Positions 19,549 to 28,872 of a stretch of 64,000 nt of DNA are shown piece by piece. The stretch comes from an uncultured Myxococcales bacterium. GTDB taxonomy: Bacteria > Myxococcota_A > UBA9042 > DTJE01. The DNA lies in contig CAINDP010000044.1 of the NCBI GenBank assembly GCA_903847405.1, positions 20,459 through 84,458 of the forward strand, written 5' to 3'. A program made the position numbers and the translations under genes. Positions within the stretch are counted from its first letter, which is position 1. Every line of letters starts with the position of its first letter. The notes below the pieces were generated by a model that saw nothing but the letters and a program-made list of their open reading frames with translations, was not told the origin of the DNA and ran no database searches.

Positions 19549-20047
19549 ACCCGGGCGCGGGGCCGTCAGGGAGGGTGTCGGCAGGTTCGTCGAGGTCGGC
19601 AGGCAGGTCTGGTACGGCCGCTTCGTCCAGCGGCACGTCGGGCAGCGACCCCATGTCGGTGCCGCCGATGCCGCCGAGGTCGGGGTACGTGAAAGGCGCG
19701 TCCAGCGGCACGTCGGGCGCTTCACCGACGTCGCGGCCGGCCAGGTCACCCGGGCCCATCGGTACGTCCGGGAGCACGCCTACGTCGGCGCCGCCGATCT
19801 CCGGGTAGGTCCAGGGCGCGTCCATCGGGACGTCCGGGGACTGCCCGTAGTCCGAGCCTGCGAGCTGCGCGATGTCCCTTGCCGCCGTCGCGTCGCACCC
19901 CGTGATGCCGCCGGCCAGCGCCACGACGGCGCCGCCCGCGACCACGGCACGGCGTCCCGACCACAGGGCCAGATCCAGCAGCGACGGGTAGGCCGGCGCG
20001 ACGGGTGCCGGGCGTGACGGATCGGGCGGGTTCGACGAACGCTTCAT
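19541..20047 (-). CDS. repeat-containing lipoprotein-like peptide; candidate substrate of the adjacent radical SAM enzyme
   Basis: 168 aa; MKRSSNPP...GRRAVVAGGAVVALAGGITGC (lipobox-like ITGC) then four PDVP repeats, two with DAPWTYPEIGG/DAPFTYPDLGG. SD-like GGGAGAAAG upstream of the ATG. Confidence 0.72.
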   Translation of the reverse strand: MKRSSNPPDPSRPAPVAPAYPSLLDLALWSGRRAVVAGGAVVALAGGITGCDATAARDIAQLAGSDYGQSPDVPMDAPWTYPEIGGADVGVLPDVPMGPGDLAGRDVGEAPDVPLDAPFTYPDLGGIGGTDMGSLPDVPLDEAAVPDLPADLDEPADTLPDGPAPGSH

Positions 20048-20112
20048 GACGCTTTCTCCCGGGACGGAAGGCATCGTACGGAAACGGGGGGGAAGGATGC
20101 AAGCCCGCGTTC

Positions 20113-21297
20113 TCAGGAGGTCACAAGATTTGCCGGTCCCTCCCCCGCCCGGTCGGTTTCGTCGAACAGCCCGTCCGGGTCCAGCCCGCGGCAGGCCAGC
20201 GCGGACAGCGCGTCGGGGCTGCCGTAGAAGCGGCGCCGGAAGGTCGCGTTGCCCTCGGCGAACAGCGGTTCCGCCAGTCGGTCCGCCGCGGCGATCAGGA
20301 CCTCCTCCAGGCGGCACAACCCTTCCGGGAAGGCGTCGATCCGTCCTGTCAGCGCCCAGCGGATGCAGGACCCGCCGAACGAACAACGGTGGGCGATCGC
20401 GCAGGTCCGGCACCGCACCGGGGTGCCGTCGTGGCATCCCAGAAAGCGTGCCCGGGCCGCGGAATCGAAGCCGGTGTCGATGTGCCCGATGACGCAGCCG
20501 GTGCCGTCGTCCGCGCCCACCATGCGATCGCACGGATACATCCTTCCCGACGGCGCCACGACGAACTGCCCGCGGCCGCAGGCGCAACGCGTGATGCGGA
20601 CCAGGCGATGCAGGACGTGCCGGGCGATTTTGGCGTCCAGGATCGGAACGCTGACGGGCCGCCCCGCCCGGTACGTGTCGGCGACCGCGTCGGCCACCTC
20701 GCCCAGGGAAATCGCCAGGGCCGCGACCGCCGCATCGTCCCAGGCCGCGTTGTAGTCCAGGGCCAGGTGATGCCGGCGCACCCCCAGCGACGTGACGTGG
20801 TCGAAGCAGGCGCGCACCCGGGCTGCCTGCGACGGCCCCACGACCGTGATGACCGGCAGGTCCGGCATGCGGGGCAGCAGGGCGCGCAGGTTCGCGACGA
20901 CGACCGCGTGGGATCCGGAACCGCCGGCGAACGGGCGGGCGCGATCGTGCACGTCCGCCGGGCCGTCCAGGCTGATCGCCACGCGAAACCGCCGTCCGAC
21001 CACGAAGTCCGCCCGCATCCCCGACAGCAGCGTCCCGTTCGTGGTCATGCGGTACCGCACCGGCCGACCCGTATCCCGGGACGCCGCATCGCACCGCTCC
21101 ACGGCGGCGACGATGGAATCGAACGCCAGCAGCGGTTCGCCCCCGAAGAACGCGATGTCCACGGGCCCCGCGCCTTCCCGGAAGGCCAGGTCCACCGCGC
21201 GCTCCATCACGTCCTGCGGCATCGCGCGGGCGAACGGGGCGCCGTTGTAGCAGTAGGTGCAGTGGAGGTTGCAGGCGTGCGTGAGGAAGAGTTCCAC
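20113..21297 (-). CDS. radical SAM/SPASM protein (anSME/peptide-maturase type)
   Basis: CNLHCTYC (CX3CX2C) in ELFLTHACNLHCTYCYNGAP; FFGGEPLLAF; SPASM-like Cys set CACGRGQFVVAPSGRMYPC...CRTCAIAHRCSFGGSC. Confidence 0.92.
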   Translation of the reverse strand: MELFLTHACNLHCTYCYNGAPFARAMPQDVMERAVDLAFREGAGPVDIAFFGGEPLLAFDSIVAAVERCDAASRDTGRPVRYRMTTNGTLLSGMRADFVVGRRFRVAISLDGPADVHDRARPFAGGSGSHAVVVANLRALLPRMPDLPVITVVGPSQAARVRACFDHVTSLGVRRHHLALDYNAAWDDAAVAALAISLGEVADAVADTYRAGRPVSVPILDAKIARHVLHRLVRITRCACGRGQFVVAPSGRMYPCDRMVGADDGTGCVIGHIDTGFDSAARARFLGCHDGTPVRCRTCAIAHRCSFGGSCIRWALTGRIDAFPEGLCRLEEVLIAAADRLAEPLFAEGNATFRRRFYGSPDALSALACRGLDPDGLFDETDRAGEGPANLVTS

Positions 21298-21331
21298 GGG
21301 GGGATTGTACGCGTTTCCCGTGACCGGAGCG

Positions 21332-22450
21332 TCAGGTCCAGCGGAACCAGCGCAGCCCGACGGTCAGGGTCAGCAGCGCGCCGCCGGTCAGGGCCAGCAG
21401 CGGCAGGGCCACGTCCCCCAGGCCCGCGCCCTCGTTGATCACCGCGCGAAGCCCATCGTTCAACAAGGTCAAGGGCAGCGGCCGGATGAACGTCTGCATC
21501 CAGTCCGGGAAGTGGGACGCGCTGAAGAACACGCCGGACAGCACGAACATGGGCAGCATGATGATGTTCATCAGGCCCGACACCGTTTCGGTGGACGTCG
21601 TCCGGGAGGCGGCCACCAGGCCCAGGCCCGCGAAGGCCATGGCGCCGGCGATGGACAGCAGTGCGGCGGCCAGGATCGATCCCTGGAACTGCACGTCGAA
21701 GACCGGCACCGCGAAGGCCAGGATCGCCGCGACCTCGGTCACCAGGAACACCATCCGGGCGATCAGGAACGAGCCCACGAAGTGCGACCGCTTCATGGGC
21801 GTGGCCGCCAGGCGCTTCAACAGTTTGCGCTTGCGGGCCTCGACCAGGGCGTAGCCGATGCCCCACATGCTGGACGACATGACGTTCATGCCGATCAGTC
21901 CCGGGATCAGGAAGTCGATATAGCGCGACCCGGGGGCCTGGACGAGGTCGGTGCGGGTCGCAACGGCATCCTTCCGGCCCGCCGCGCGCTGCAGCAGGTC
22001 GTCCACGCGGCGGCGCGTCGCATCGGCCTCGGGGTTGGTCGGGTCGAACAGGAAGCGGGCCTCGTCGTCCCCGCCCACGGCCAGGACGATCCGCGCGCCC
22101 TGGAAGCGGCGGCGGGCTTCGTCCTCGGACACCGCCACGACGCCCAGGGCCGGGTCCTGCTGCAGGACCTCGACGCGCGCGGCCTGGCGGGGACCGTCCA
22201 GTACGGCGATCGGGATGGCCTTCGGGTCGGTGCCGCCGCTGAAGGCGACGCCCAGGGCCAGGGCCAGCACGGTCGGGAAGCCGTACGTCCAGAAGATGGC
22301 GGCCGGCTCGCGGAAGAACTCCCGCAGGCGCGCCAGGACCAGTTCCCACAGCGGGCTCCAGATGCGGGCCGGGGGCGTGGGGACGGCAGGCGTTGGGACC
22401 GGCGTCGCCGCGTCGGGGGTGATGGGAGGTTCCTGGGTCCCCGGGCTCAT
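21332..22450 (-). CDS. ABC-2 type transporter permease
   Basis: 372 aa with a large periplasmic loop and C-terminal TM helices; PMFVLSGVFFSASHFPDWMQTFIRPLPLTLLNDGLRAV. ATGA overlap with the upstream ATPase gene. Confidence 0.9.
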   Translation of the reverse strand: MSPGTQEPPITPDAATPVPTPAVPTPPARIWSPLWELVLARLREFFREPAAIFWTYGFPTVLALALGVAFSGGTDPKAIPIAVLDGPRQAARVEVLQQDPALGVVAVSEDEARRRFQGARIVLAVGGDDEARFLFDPTNPEADATRRRVDDLLQRAAGRKDAVATRTDLVQAPGSRYIDFLIPGLIGMNVMSSSMWGIGYALVEARKRKLLKRLAATPMKRSHFVGSFLIARMVFLVTEVAAILAFAVPVFDVQFQGSILAAALLSIAGAMAFAGLGLVAASRTTSTETVSGLMNIIMLPMFVLSGVFFSASHFPDWMQTFIRPLPLTLLNDGLRAVINEGAGLGDVALPLLALTGGALLTLTVGLRWFRWT

Positions 22451-23370
22451 GCATCCCCCCGCAGCGTTCGCCCGGTCAGCACCACGAACACGTCGTCCAG
22501 CGACGCCTGGTGGGTGGACAGGGCGGTCAGGTTCGCGCCGCTGCGCTGCAGGCGATCCAGCAGCGCCGGCACGGCTTCGTGGGCGGCGTCGACCGTCAGG
22601 CGCCAGCGATCCAGCACCTGGCGCACCTCCCGCACGCCGGGCAGCCCCTCCAGCGCCTCGGCCGTCATTTCCGGAACGGAACCGAACTCCAGGACCTGGG
22701 AGCCGCCCACGCGACCGATCAGTTCCGCGGGCGTGCCCAGGGCGATCACCTTGCCCTTGTCCACGATCGCGACCCGGTGGCACAGGCGCTCGGCCTCCTC
22801 CATGTAGTGCGTGGTCAGCAGGCACGTCTTGCCCCGGCGCACCACGTTGCCCACGACCTCCCAGAGGTCGCGCCGGGCCTGGGGATCCAGGCCCGTGGTG
22901 GGCTCGTCCAGGAACAGGAGGTCGGGATCGCCGACCAGGGCGCACGCGATGGCCAGGCGCTGCTTCTGGCCGCCGGACAGCTTCATGACCCAGTCGTCCT
23001 TCTTGTCCGTCAGGGCGACGGTCGCCAGGACCTCGTCGGGGTCCACGCCGTGGTCGTGGAAGGAACGGAACAGGATGACGATTTCGCGCACGGTCAGGCG
23101 GTCCGCCAGGGTCGTTTCCTGCAGGGCGATGCCCAGGCGCTGGCGCAGGGCGTTGGCGTCGCCGTTCCAGGTCTGGCCCAGCACGCGGACCACGCCGGAG
23201 GTCGGTTCCAGCAGGCCCTCCAGGATTTCCACCGTGGTCGTCTTGCCGGCGCCGTTGGGCCCCAGCAGGCCGAAGCATTCGCCCTCGGACACCTCGAGGT
23301 CGATGCCGTTGACGGCCGTCACCTCGCCGTACTTGTGGACCAGGTTGTGCACTTCGATGGCCAGGGGCAC
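22447..23370 (-). CDS. ABC transporter ATP-binding protein (CcmA/DrrA type)
   Basis: Walker A GPNGAGKTTT, signature LSGGQKQRLAIA, Walker B LLFLDEPTTGLDP. GTG start inferred at 23370 (VPLAIEVHNLV). Confidence 0.92.
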   Translation of the reverse strand: MPLAIEVHNLVHKYGEVTAVNGIDLEVSEGECFGLLGPNGAGKTTTVEILEGLLEPTSGVVRVLGQTWNGDANALRQRLGIALQETTLADRLTVREIVILFRSFHDHGVDPDEVLATVALTDKKDDWVMKLSGGQKQRLAIACALVGDPDLLFLDEPTTGLDPQARRDLWEVVGNVVRRGKTCLLTTHYMEEAERLCHRVAIVDKGKVIALGTPAELIGRVGGSQVLEFGSVPEMTAEALEGLPGVREVRQVLDRWRLTVDAAHEAVPALLDRLQRSGANLTALSTHQASLDDVFVVLTGRTLRGDA

Positions 23371-23554
23371 GACGCGACTCCGCTGGGGGCGGCGGCCGGA
23401 CGATCCGGCGGCCACGCCAGCAAGGTAAGTCGCACGCGGGGGGAAGGGAAGGGCAAACGGGGGATTGATTTTGCGACCCCAACGTCCCTAGACTCTGCGC
23501 GGGCGGGAGGGCCGACGCGGTCGCCTCCGTTCAACCCCTGACCCGGAGGTCCCC

Positions 23555-25471
23555 ATGCGTCGCCTGACGGTCCTCGCGTTCGCCTCGATGGCCTGGCTGG
23601 CCTGCGGTTCGTCCAGCGGGGGCAGCGACACGTCGTCCCAGGACGTGCCCTTGAACCCCGACATCCCGATCGCCGACATCACCTACGACCAGCCCGGCGA
23701 CGACGTGCCGCCCGCGGACGACGTCGTCGTGGATCCGGACGCGGTGGCGTCCACCCGGCGCATCGAGTTCCTGGTCGACACGTCGCTGCCGATCCAGATC
23801 GGCGCGAAGCAGCCCTACACGATCCGCGGCAAGGTCGTGGATGCGACCACGGGCGAGGGCGTCCCCAACGTCTCGGTCGCGTTCAAGATCGTGAAGTGCA
23901 CCGAGGGCCTGGGCGGCGCCGAACTGCTGGACTACGACAGCGCGATGACCACCGCGGCCTCCATCACCGAGCCGAACGGTCGCGTGGACGGCGTCTTCCT
24001 GGCGGGCGAGTCCGTCGGCCTGGTCTACACGGTGGAACTGACCGCGAAGGACATCCCGGCGGCGCGGGTGGACCTGATGGTCGCGAACATGGACTGCGCG
24101 AAGGTGAAGGTCGCGATGACCTACGCGGGCAACCTGTCCCCGGCCGCGTCCTACCTCATCACCGTCCTGCCCCCCGAACACAAGTGCGCCGACCTGACGG
24201 CCGGCGACCTGCCGAACCCGGTTGCCGAGGCCGCGGGCAGCGATTTCGTGGTCGGCGGCGAGGTGCCGTGCGTGCAGCCGAACGCGACGTTCACCGTGGT
24301 CGTGACCGCCAAGGAAGCCTGCCCATTCGCGTTCGGTTGCGTCGAGAACGTGGCGACCCCGGCGAAGGACGGCACCGTCGAGACGGCCGTGGACCTGGCG
24401 GGCGTGGACGTGTCGCTGGACGGCGCCTACACCGGGACGCACAACTTCAAGCTGACCGACGCGTTCCCGGACTGCACGGGGCTGACGACGGCCGGGGAGT
24501 GCGCGGCGCCCGCCGGCCTGTCCTTCGGGAAAGTCGCCTGCTGCTACCTCGGGGCGATCGAGGGCTTCTTCCAGACCGATGCCGCCGGGTTCGCGACCGC
24601 GATGAAGGGCGGCGCGGCCTCGTGGAGCGGCGGGAAGATCCCGGCGGGCCGGGAATCGGATTTCAACCAGGCCGTGGATTCCGCGATGGCCACGTTCCTG
24701 GCCGCCAACACGCCGGCCTGGGTCGCCCAGTACGCGGCCGTCAGCAAGGGCGCACTGCCCGCCGTCCGGCAGGTCAACCTGACCTCGACCCTGACGCTGC
24801 AGGCCGCCACCCCGGAGGGCGACTACCCGGCCACCGAGGCGTGGACCGCGTACACCCTGTACTGGAAGGTGGGCTGCGACCCCGCGGACCCGCTGTACTA
24901 CCAGTGCGGCAAGGCGACGTACGCGATGGGGTCCTTCGGCGGCGTCGGCTACACGCCCGTGATTTCCCCGTCCACCCTCACGGTCGCGCGCGGCGCGGGG
25001 AACCTGTTCAACGTCGGCGAGCACACGATCGCCATGAACCCGGGACGGTTGCTGGCGTTCATCGTCAACGATCTGGCCGCGAACGCCCTGACCGGCGGGA
25101 AGATCCGCGACGGCATCTTCAAGGACGGCGCAGCCAAGAACGTGCTGGAGGCCGCGGACCTCTGGATCGCCTGCCCGACGATCGCGGCGTCCCTGTTCGG
25201 CAGCATCTCGACGTGGTTCACCGGTACCCAGGCGGACCTGCAGACGCTGTGCGCAACGTCGGTGGACGGCCTGCTGGCGCCCGTGACGGTCCTGCAGACG
25301 GCCGTGACGCAGACGTCGTCGCTGAAGGTCACGGGCAGCGGTTCGTGGACCGACACGAATTGCGACCTCAAGACCGATCGCTTCCAGTCGGGCGCTTACG
25401 CGGGAACGTTCCAGCCTGCGTCGGGCGACCCCGTGGCGATCACGGGCAGCCTGTCGGCGACCCGGAACTGA
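23555..25471 (+). CDS. large surface lipoprotein with Ig/CNA-B-like N-terminal domain
   Basis: MRRLTVLAFASMAWLACGSSSGG lipobox; acidic PDIP/DVPP linker; YTIRGKVVDATTGEGVPNVSVAFKIV. Confidence 0.8.
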   Translation: MRRLTVLAFASMAWLACGSSSGGSDTSSQDVPLNPDIPIADITYDQPGDDVPPADDVVVDPDAVASTRRIEFLVDTSLPIQIGAKQPYTIRGKVVDATTGEGVPNVSVAFKIVKCTEGLGGAELLDYDSAMTTAASITEPNGRVDGVFLAGESVGLVYTVELTAKDIPAARVDLMVANMDCAKVKVAMTYAGNLSPAASYLITVLPPEHKCADLTAGDLPNPVAEAAGSDFVVGGEVPCVQPNATFTVVVTAKEACPFAFGCVENVATPAKDGTVETAVDLAGVDVSLDGAYTGTHNFKLTDAFPDCTGLTTAGECAAPAGLSFGKVACCYLGAIEGFFQTDAAGFATAMKGGAASWSGGKIPAGRESDFNQAVDSAMATFLAANTPAWVAQYAAVSKGALPAVRQVNLTSTLTLQAATPEGDYPATEAWTAYTLYWKVGCDPADPLYYQCGKATYAMGSFGGVGYTPVISPSTLTVARGAGNLFNVGEHTIAMNPGRLLAFIVNDLAANALTGGKIRDGIFKDGAAKNVLEAADLWIACPTIAASLFGSISTWFTGTQADLQTLCATSVDGLLAPVTVLQTAVTQTSSLKVTGSGSWTDTNCDLKTDRFQSGAYAGTFQPASGDPVAITGSLSATRN

Positions 25472-25498
25472 TCCTCCGCGTTCCCGCCCGACGAACCC

Positions 25499-25927
25499 CT
25501 ACTGGATGAAATAGCCCGCCGACCGCCACGCGCCGTCCTTGTCCAGCACGAACGTGACGGTTTCGATGGCGGACGCGCGTCCCTGGAACGACGTCTTGAA
25601 CTGCATCACGACGTAGCGGCCCGCCGGCGCCCCCGGGGGCGACATCGTTTCGGTGGCGCGATCGAGGGTGCGGGACCGGCGCTTGCCGAGGGGCTTGCGG
25701 GTCGCGTCCAGGGCGGCGGTCCAACGCGCCTGCCCGATGGAGCCGCGGAAGAAACTGGACGCCTCCTTCCAACTGTCGGCGTAGCGGCCGTCATCGACCA
25801 GGGACAGCCAGGCCGTCGCGCCGGCCACCGCCGCCTTGGTGGCATCGGGCGGGGCCGCGAATCCGCGGGTCGATGCCAGCGCCATCGCCGCCATCACGCA
25901 CAGTGCGACACGGGTCTTCATGGGCAT
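25499..25927 (-). CDS. DUF4019-like secreted protein
   Basis: Signal peptide; WLSLVDDGRYADSWKEASSFFRGSIGQARW...KPLGKRRSRTL...GRYVVMQFKTSFQG. Confidence 0.8.
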   Translation of the reverse strand: MPMKTRVALCVMAAMALASTRGFAAPPDATKAAVAGATAWLSLVDDGRYADSWKEASSFFRGSIGQARWTAALDATRKPLGKRRSRTLDRATETMSPPGAPAGRYVVMQFKTSFQGRASAIETVTFVLDKDGAWRSAGYFIQ

Positions 25928-25992
25928 TCCTCCACGGGGCGGGCAGGTCCGGGGTCAGGCTACCACCGGGAACCCGGTTGTCAACGCGGCTG

Positions 25993-26751
25993 CTACGGCA
26001 CCCTGCCGACCCGCATGCCCAGGGGCCATCGCACCGGGCGGGGCAGGGCGGGATCGCCCCAGGCCGCCTCCAGCGCCGGCAGGGTTCCGGCCAGCGGGTC
26101 GCAGCCCAGCGCGACGCCGGCACGAATCGTCGCGGACCACGTGCGAAGGTAGCCGACCAGGTGCGGCAGGTCCCACCGGACCTCCAGGTCGATCGGCGGC
26201 GGCGCGAGGGGGGCGAAGGGGAACGGCAGGTTCCGGTAGCCGTCCTCGACGTGGCGGCGTTCCATGGGCCAGTAGGGACCCACGACGTTGCCGTAGTAGC
26301 CCTCGACGATCGCGTCGATCGGGGGCGTGATGAACGCCCGGGTATAGCACCAGGCCGCGATGACGCTGCCCGGCCTCGCGACGCGCCGGACCTCGGCATA
26401 GAAACGGTCCAGGTCGAACCAGTGCAGGGCGACGGCGACCGTCACGAGGTCCACGGATGCATCGGGCAGTCCCGAAGCCTCGGCCGGCGCGACGCCGTAG
26501 GTGACGGCCGGGTGGGGGGCCGCGTGGGCCACCTGCTCGGCCGAGGGGTCGGTCGCGAAGACGTGACCGAAGTGGGCCGCCAATCCCCGGGCGGCCTGAC
26601 CGGTCCCGGTGCCGCAGTCCCAGGCCGCCTCGTGTCGCGGACACTGGGCCGCCAGCCAGGAGTAGAGGGACGCCGGGTACGCGGGACGGAAGCGGGCGTA
26701 GGACTCGGCGACCGTGCTGAAATGGTCTTCGAAGGAGGGGGATGGTGTCAC
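25993..26751 (-). CDS. class I SAM-dependent methyltransferase
   Basis: DHFSTVAESYARFRPAYPASL; AWDCGTGTGQAARGLA; VTVAVALHWFDLDRFYAEVRRVARPG. GTG start inferred. Confidence 0.88.
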   Translation of the reverse strand: MTPSPSFEDHFSTVAESYARFRPAYPASLYSWLAAQCPRHEAAWDCGTGTGQAARGLAAHFGHVFATDPSAEQVAHAAPHPAVTYGVAPAEASGLPDASVDLVTVAVALHWFDLDRFYAEVRRVARPGSVIAAWCYTRAFITPPIDAIVEGYYGNVVGPYWPMERRHVEDGYRNLPFPFAPLAPPPIDLEVRWDLPHLVGYLRTWSATIRAGVALGCDPLAGTLPALEAAWGDPALPRPVRWPLGMRVGRVP

Positions 26752-26956
26752 GATCGCTCCTGTCCGGGTGCAAGCGTCCGCCCTGGCGGCCGGTACGTCA
26801 AGGACGAATCCCGTGGAATGACGCGGTCGCTGGCGATCATCGTTGACACCCCCCCCCGGATCGGGCAAATAGGCTGCCGCACAAGGCTCCAGTTGACTTT
26901 GACACGGCGGATTATGGGCGGGTGACTGCCTTTTTGTCATCCGGAAGGGAGGAGGA

Positions 26957-27160
26957 GTGGGCGAATCGAAGCTGCGCGTGATCGTGTGTGCCGACCTCGA
27001 GGAAGCCGAGGCCCGCTGGCACGAGTGGACCCGGAATGGATATCAGGCCGAGCGTCCCGAGTGGGTCGCCCGGGTGGACTGGGATACGACGCCGATCGGC
27101 GGGCTCGGTGAGTACCAGAAGGACCGATACGTGATCATCCTGCGCAAGACCATCGTCTGA
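26957..27160 (+). CDS. small protein (67 aa), unknown function
   Basis: GTG start preceded by a strong SD (AAGGGAGGAGGA); MGESKLRVIVCADLEEAEARWHEWTRNGYQAERPEWVARVDWDTTPIGGLGEYQKDRYVIILRKTIV. Confidence 0.55.
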   Translation: MGESKLRVIVCADLEEAEARWHEWTRNGYQAERPEWVARVDWDTTPIGGLGEYQKDRYVIILRKTIV

Positions 27161-27281
27161 CCCCGCGCCCGAAACCCGGTTCCCCTGCGCGAAAAGGGGT
27201 TGATCTCGCCCGCGCGGATGGGTAGAAGGGGACGGGTCCGAACCGTCACTGGTCCCTGGTCGAACGAGGAGGTCCACGTCC

Positions 27282-28868
27282 ATGGCTGAACGCGAACTGC
27301 TGCTGGGCGACGAGGCGGTGGCGCTGGGAGCGATCCACGCGGGCATCAGCGGGGCATACGGATATCCGGGCACCCCGTCCACGGAACTGTTTGAATTCGT
27401 GCAGGGCTGCGCGGAGGCCGAAGGCATCCACGCCGTCTGGTCCGCGAACGAAAAGGTGGCCTACGAGGAAGCGCTGGGCATGTCCTTCGCCGGCAAGCGC
27501 AGCATCATCAGCATGAAGCACGTCGGCCTGAACGTGGCCGCCGACGCCTTCGTGAACTCGGGCGTGACCGGGATCCACGGCGGGCTGGTCCTGTGCGTGG
27601 CCGACGACCCGGGCATGCATTCGTCCCAGAACGAGCAGGACTCGCGCTACTACGCGAAGTTCGCCCTGGTGCCCTGCCTGGAACCGGCGGACCAGCAGGA
27701 AGCCTACGACATGGCCCGCGTCGCCTTCGACCTGTCCGAGCAGACGAAGCTGCCGGTGGTGATGCGCATCGTGACGCGCCTGGCGCACAGCCGCGCCGAC
27801 GTCGTGACGGGGGACCGCAGTCCGCAGAACGCGATGAACCCCCTGGCCGACACGTTCAACTTCACGCTGCTGCCGACGATCGCGCGGGTCCTGTACCAGC
27901 GCCTGACCGACAAGCAGCCGGACCTGGAGGCGCGGTCGGAGCGGTCGCCGTGGAACGTGCTGCTGGACGGCCCGGACCACAGCCGCGGCGTGATCGTGAA
28001 CGGCATCGCCTGGAACTACCTGGGCGAGGCCTACGAGGGGAGGATTCCCTACCCGGTCCTGAAGGTCGGCCAGTACCCGGCGCCGGTGGCGAAGATCCGC
28101 GCCCTGCTGGAAATGGTGGACGAGCTGGTCATCCTGGAGGAGGGCTACCCCTTCCTGGAGGAAATGATCCGGGGCGTCACCGGCGTCCACGGCAAGCGCA
28201 TCCGCGGCAAGCTGGACGGCGCGGTCCCGCGCTGCGGCGAACTGACGCCGATGATCGTGGCGAAGGCCATGGGCCTGCCGGTGCCCGATGGCATGGCGCC
28301 CACGCTGGAGGTGGTTCCGAACCGGCCGCCGACGCTGTGCCCGGGGTGCGGCCATATCGACGCGTTCGCCATCATCAAGGCTGCCCTGGCACCCTGGGGC
28401 GACGTGCGGATGTTCGGCGACATCGGCTGCTACACGCTGGGCTACTACCCGCCGCACAACGCGATCGGTTCCTGCGTGGACATGGGCGCCAGCATCAGCA
28501 TGGCGTCCGGCGCGGCCCACGCGGGCATGCACCCCGTCGTCGCGGCGATCGGCGATTCGACCTTCGGGCACTCGGGCATGACGGGCCTGATGACCGCGAT
28601 CCGGGAAAACACGCCGATGACGCTGGTGATCCTGGACAACGGCACGGTTGCCATGACCGGCACGCAGAAGACGATGTGCACGGGCGAGGACCTGGTGAAC
28701 ATCGTCAAGGGGCTGGGCGTGGACCCCGACCATTTCAAGATCATCGAGCCCCACCGCGCCAAGGCGGCGGAACAGGCGGCGATCCTGCGGGCGGAATTCG
28801 AATACCGCGGCACCTCCGTGGTCATCGCCCGTCGTCCCTGCGTGCAGATGAAGCGGAAGGGCGGCTGA
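27282..28868 (+). CDS. iorA: indolepyruvate:ferredoxin oxidoreductase, alpha subunit (thiamine-PP dependent)
   Basis: 528 aa; GAYGYPGTPSTELFEFVQ, NEKVAYEEALGMSFAGKRSIISMKHVGLNVAADAFVNSGVTGIHGG, LCPGCGHIDAFAIIK, GDSTFGHSGMTGL. Lacks the usual C-terminal ferredoxin Cys motifs. Confidence 0.9.
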   Translation: MAERELLLGDEAVALGAIHAGISGAYGYPGTPSTELFEFVQGCAEAEGIHAVWSANEKVAYEEALGMSFAGKRSIISMKHVGLNVAADAFVNSGVTGIHGGLVLCVADDPGMHSSQNEQDSRYYAKFALVPCLEPADQQEAYDMARVAFDLSEQTKLPVVMRIVTRLAHSRADVVTGDRSPQNAMNPLADTFNFTLLPTIARVLYQRLTDKQPDLEARSERSPWNVLLDGPDHSRGVIVNGIAWNYLGEAYEGRIPYPVLKVGQYPAPVAKIRALLEMVDELVILEEGYPFLEEMIRGVTGVHGKRIRGKLDGAVPRCGELTPMIVAKAMGLPVPDGMAPTLEVVPNRPPTLCPGCGHIDAFAIIKAALAPWGDVRMFGDIGCYTLGYYPPHNAIGSCVDMGASISMASGAAHAGMHPVVAAIGDSTFGHSGMTGLMTAIRENTPMTLVILDNGTVAMTGTQKTMCTGEDLVNIVKGLGVDPDHFKIIEPHRAKAAEQAAILRAEFEYRGTSVVIARRPCVQMKRKGG

Positions 28869-28872
28869 CAGC

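Noticed and set aside
15675-19808. 1377-aa plus-strand ORF
   Set aside because: Antisense to hpd, cyclophilin and S46 peptidase genes, which carry the recognisable motifs.
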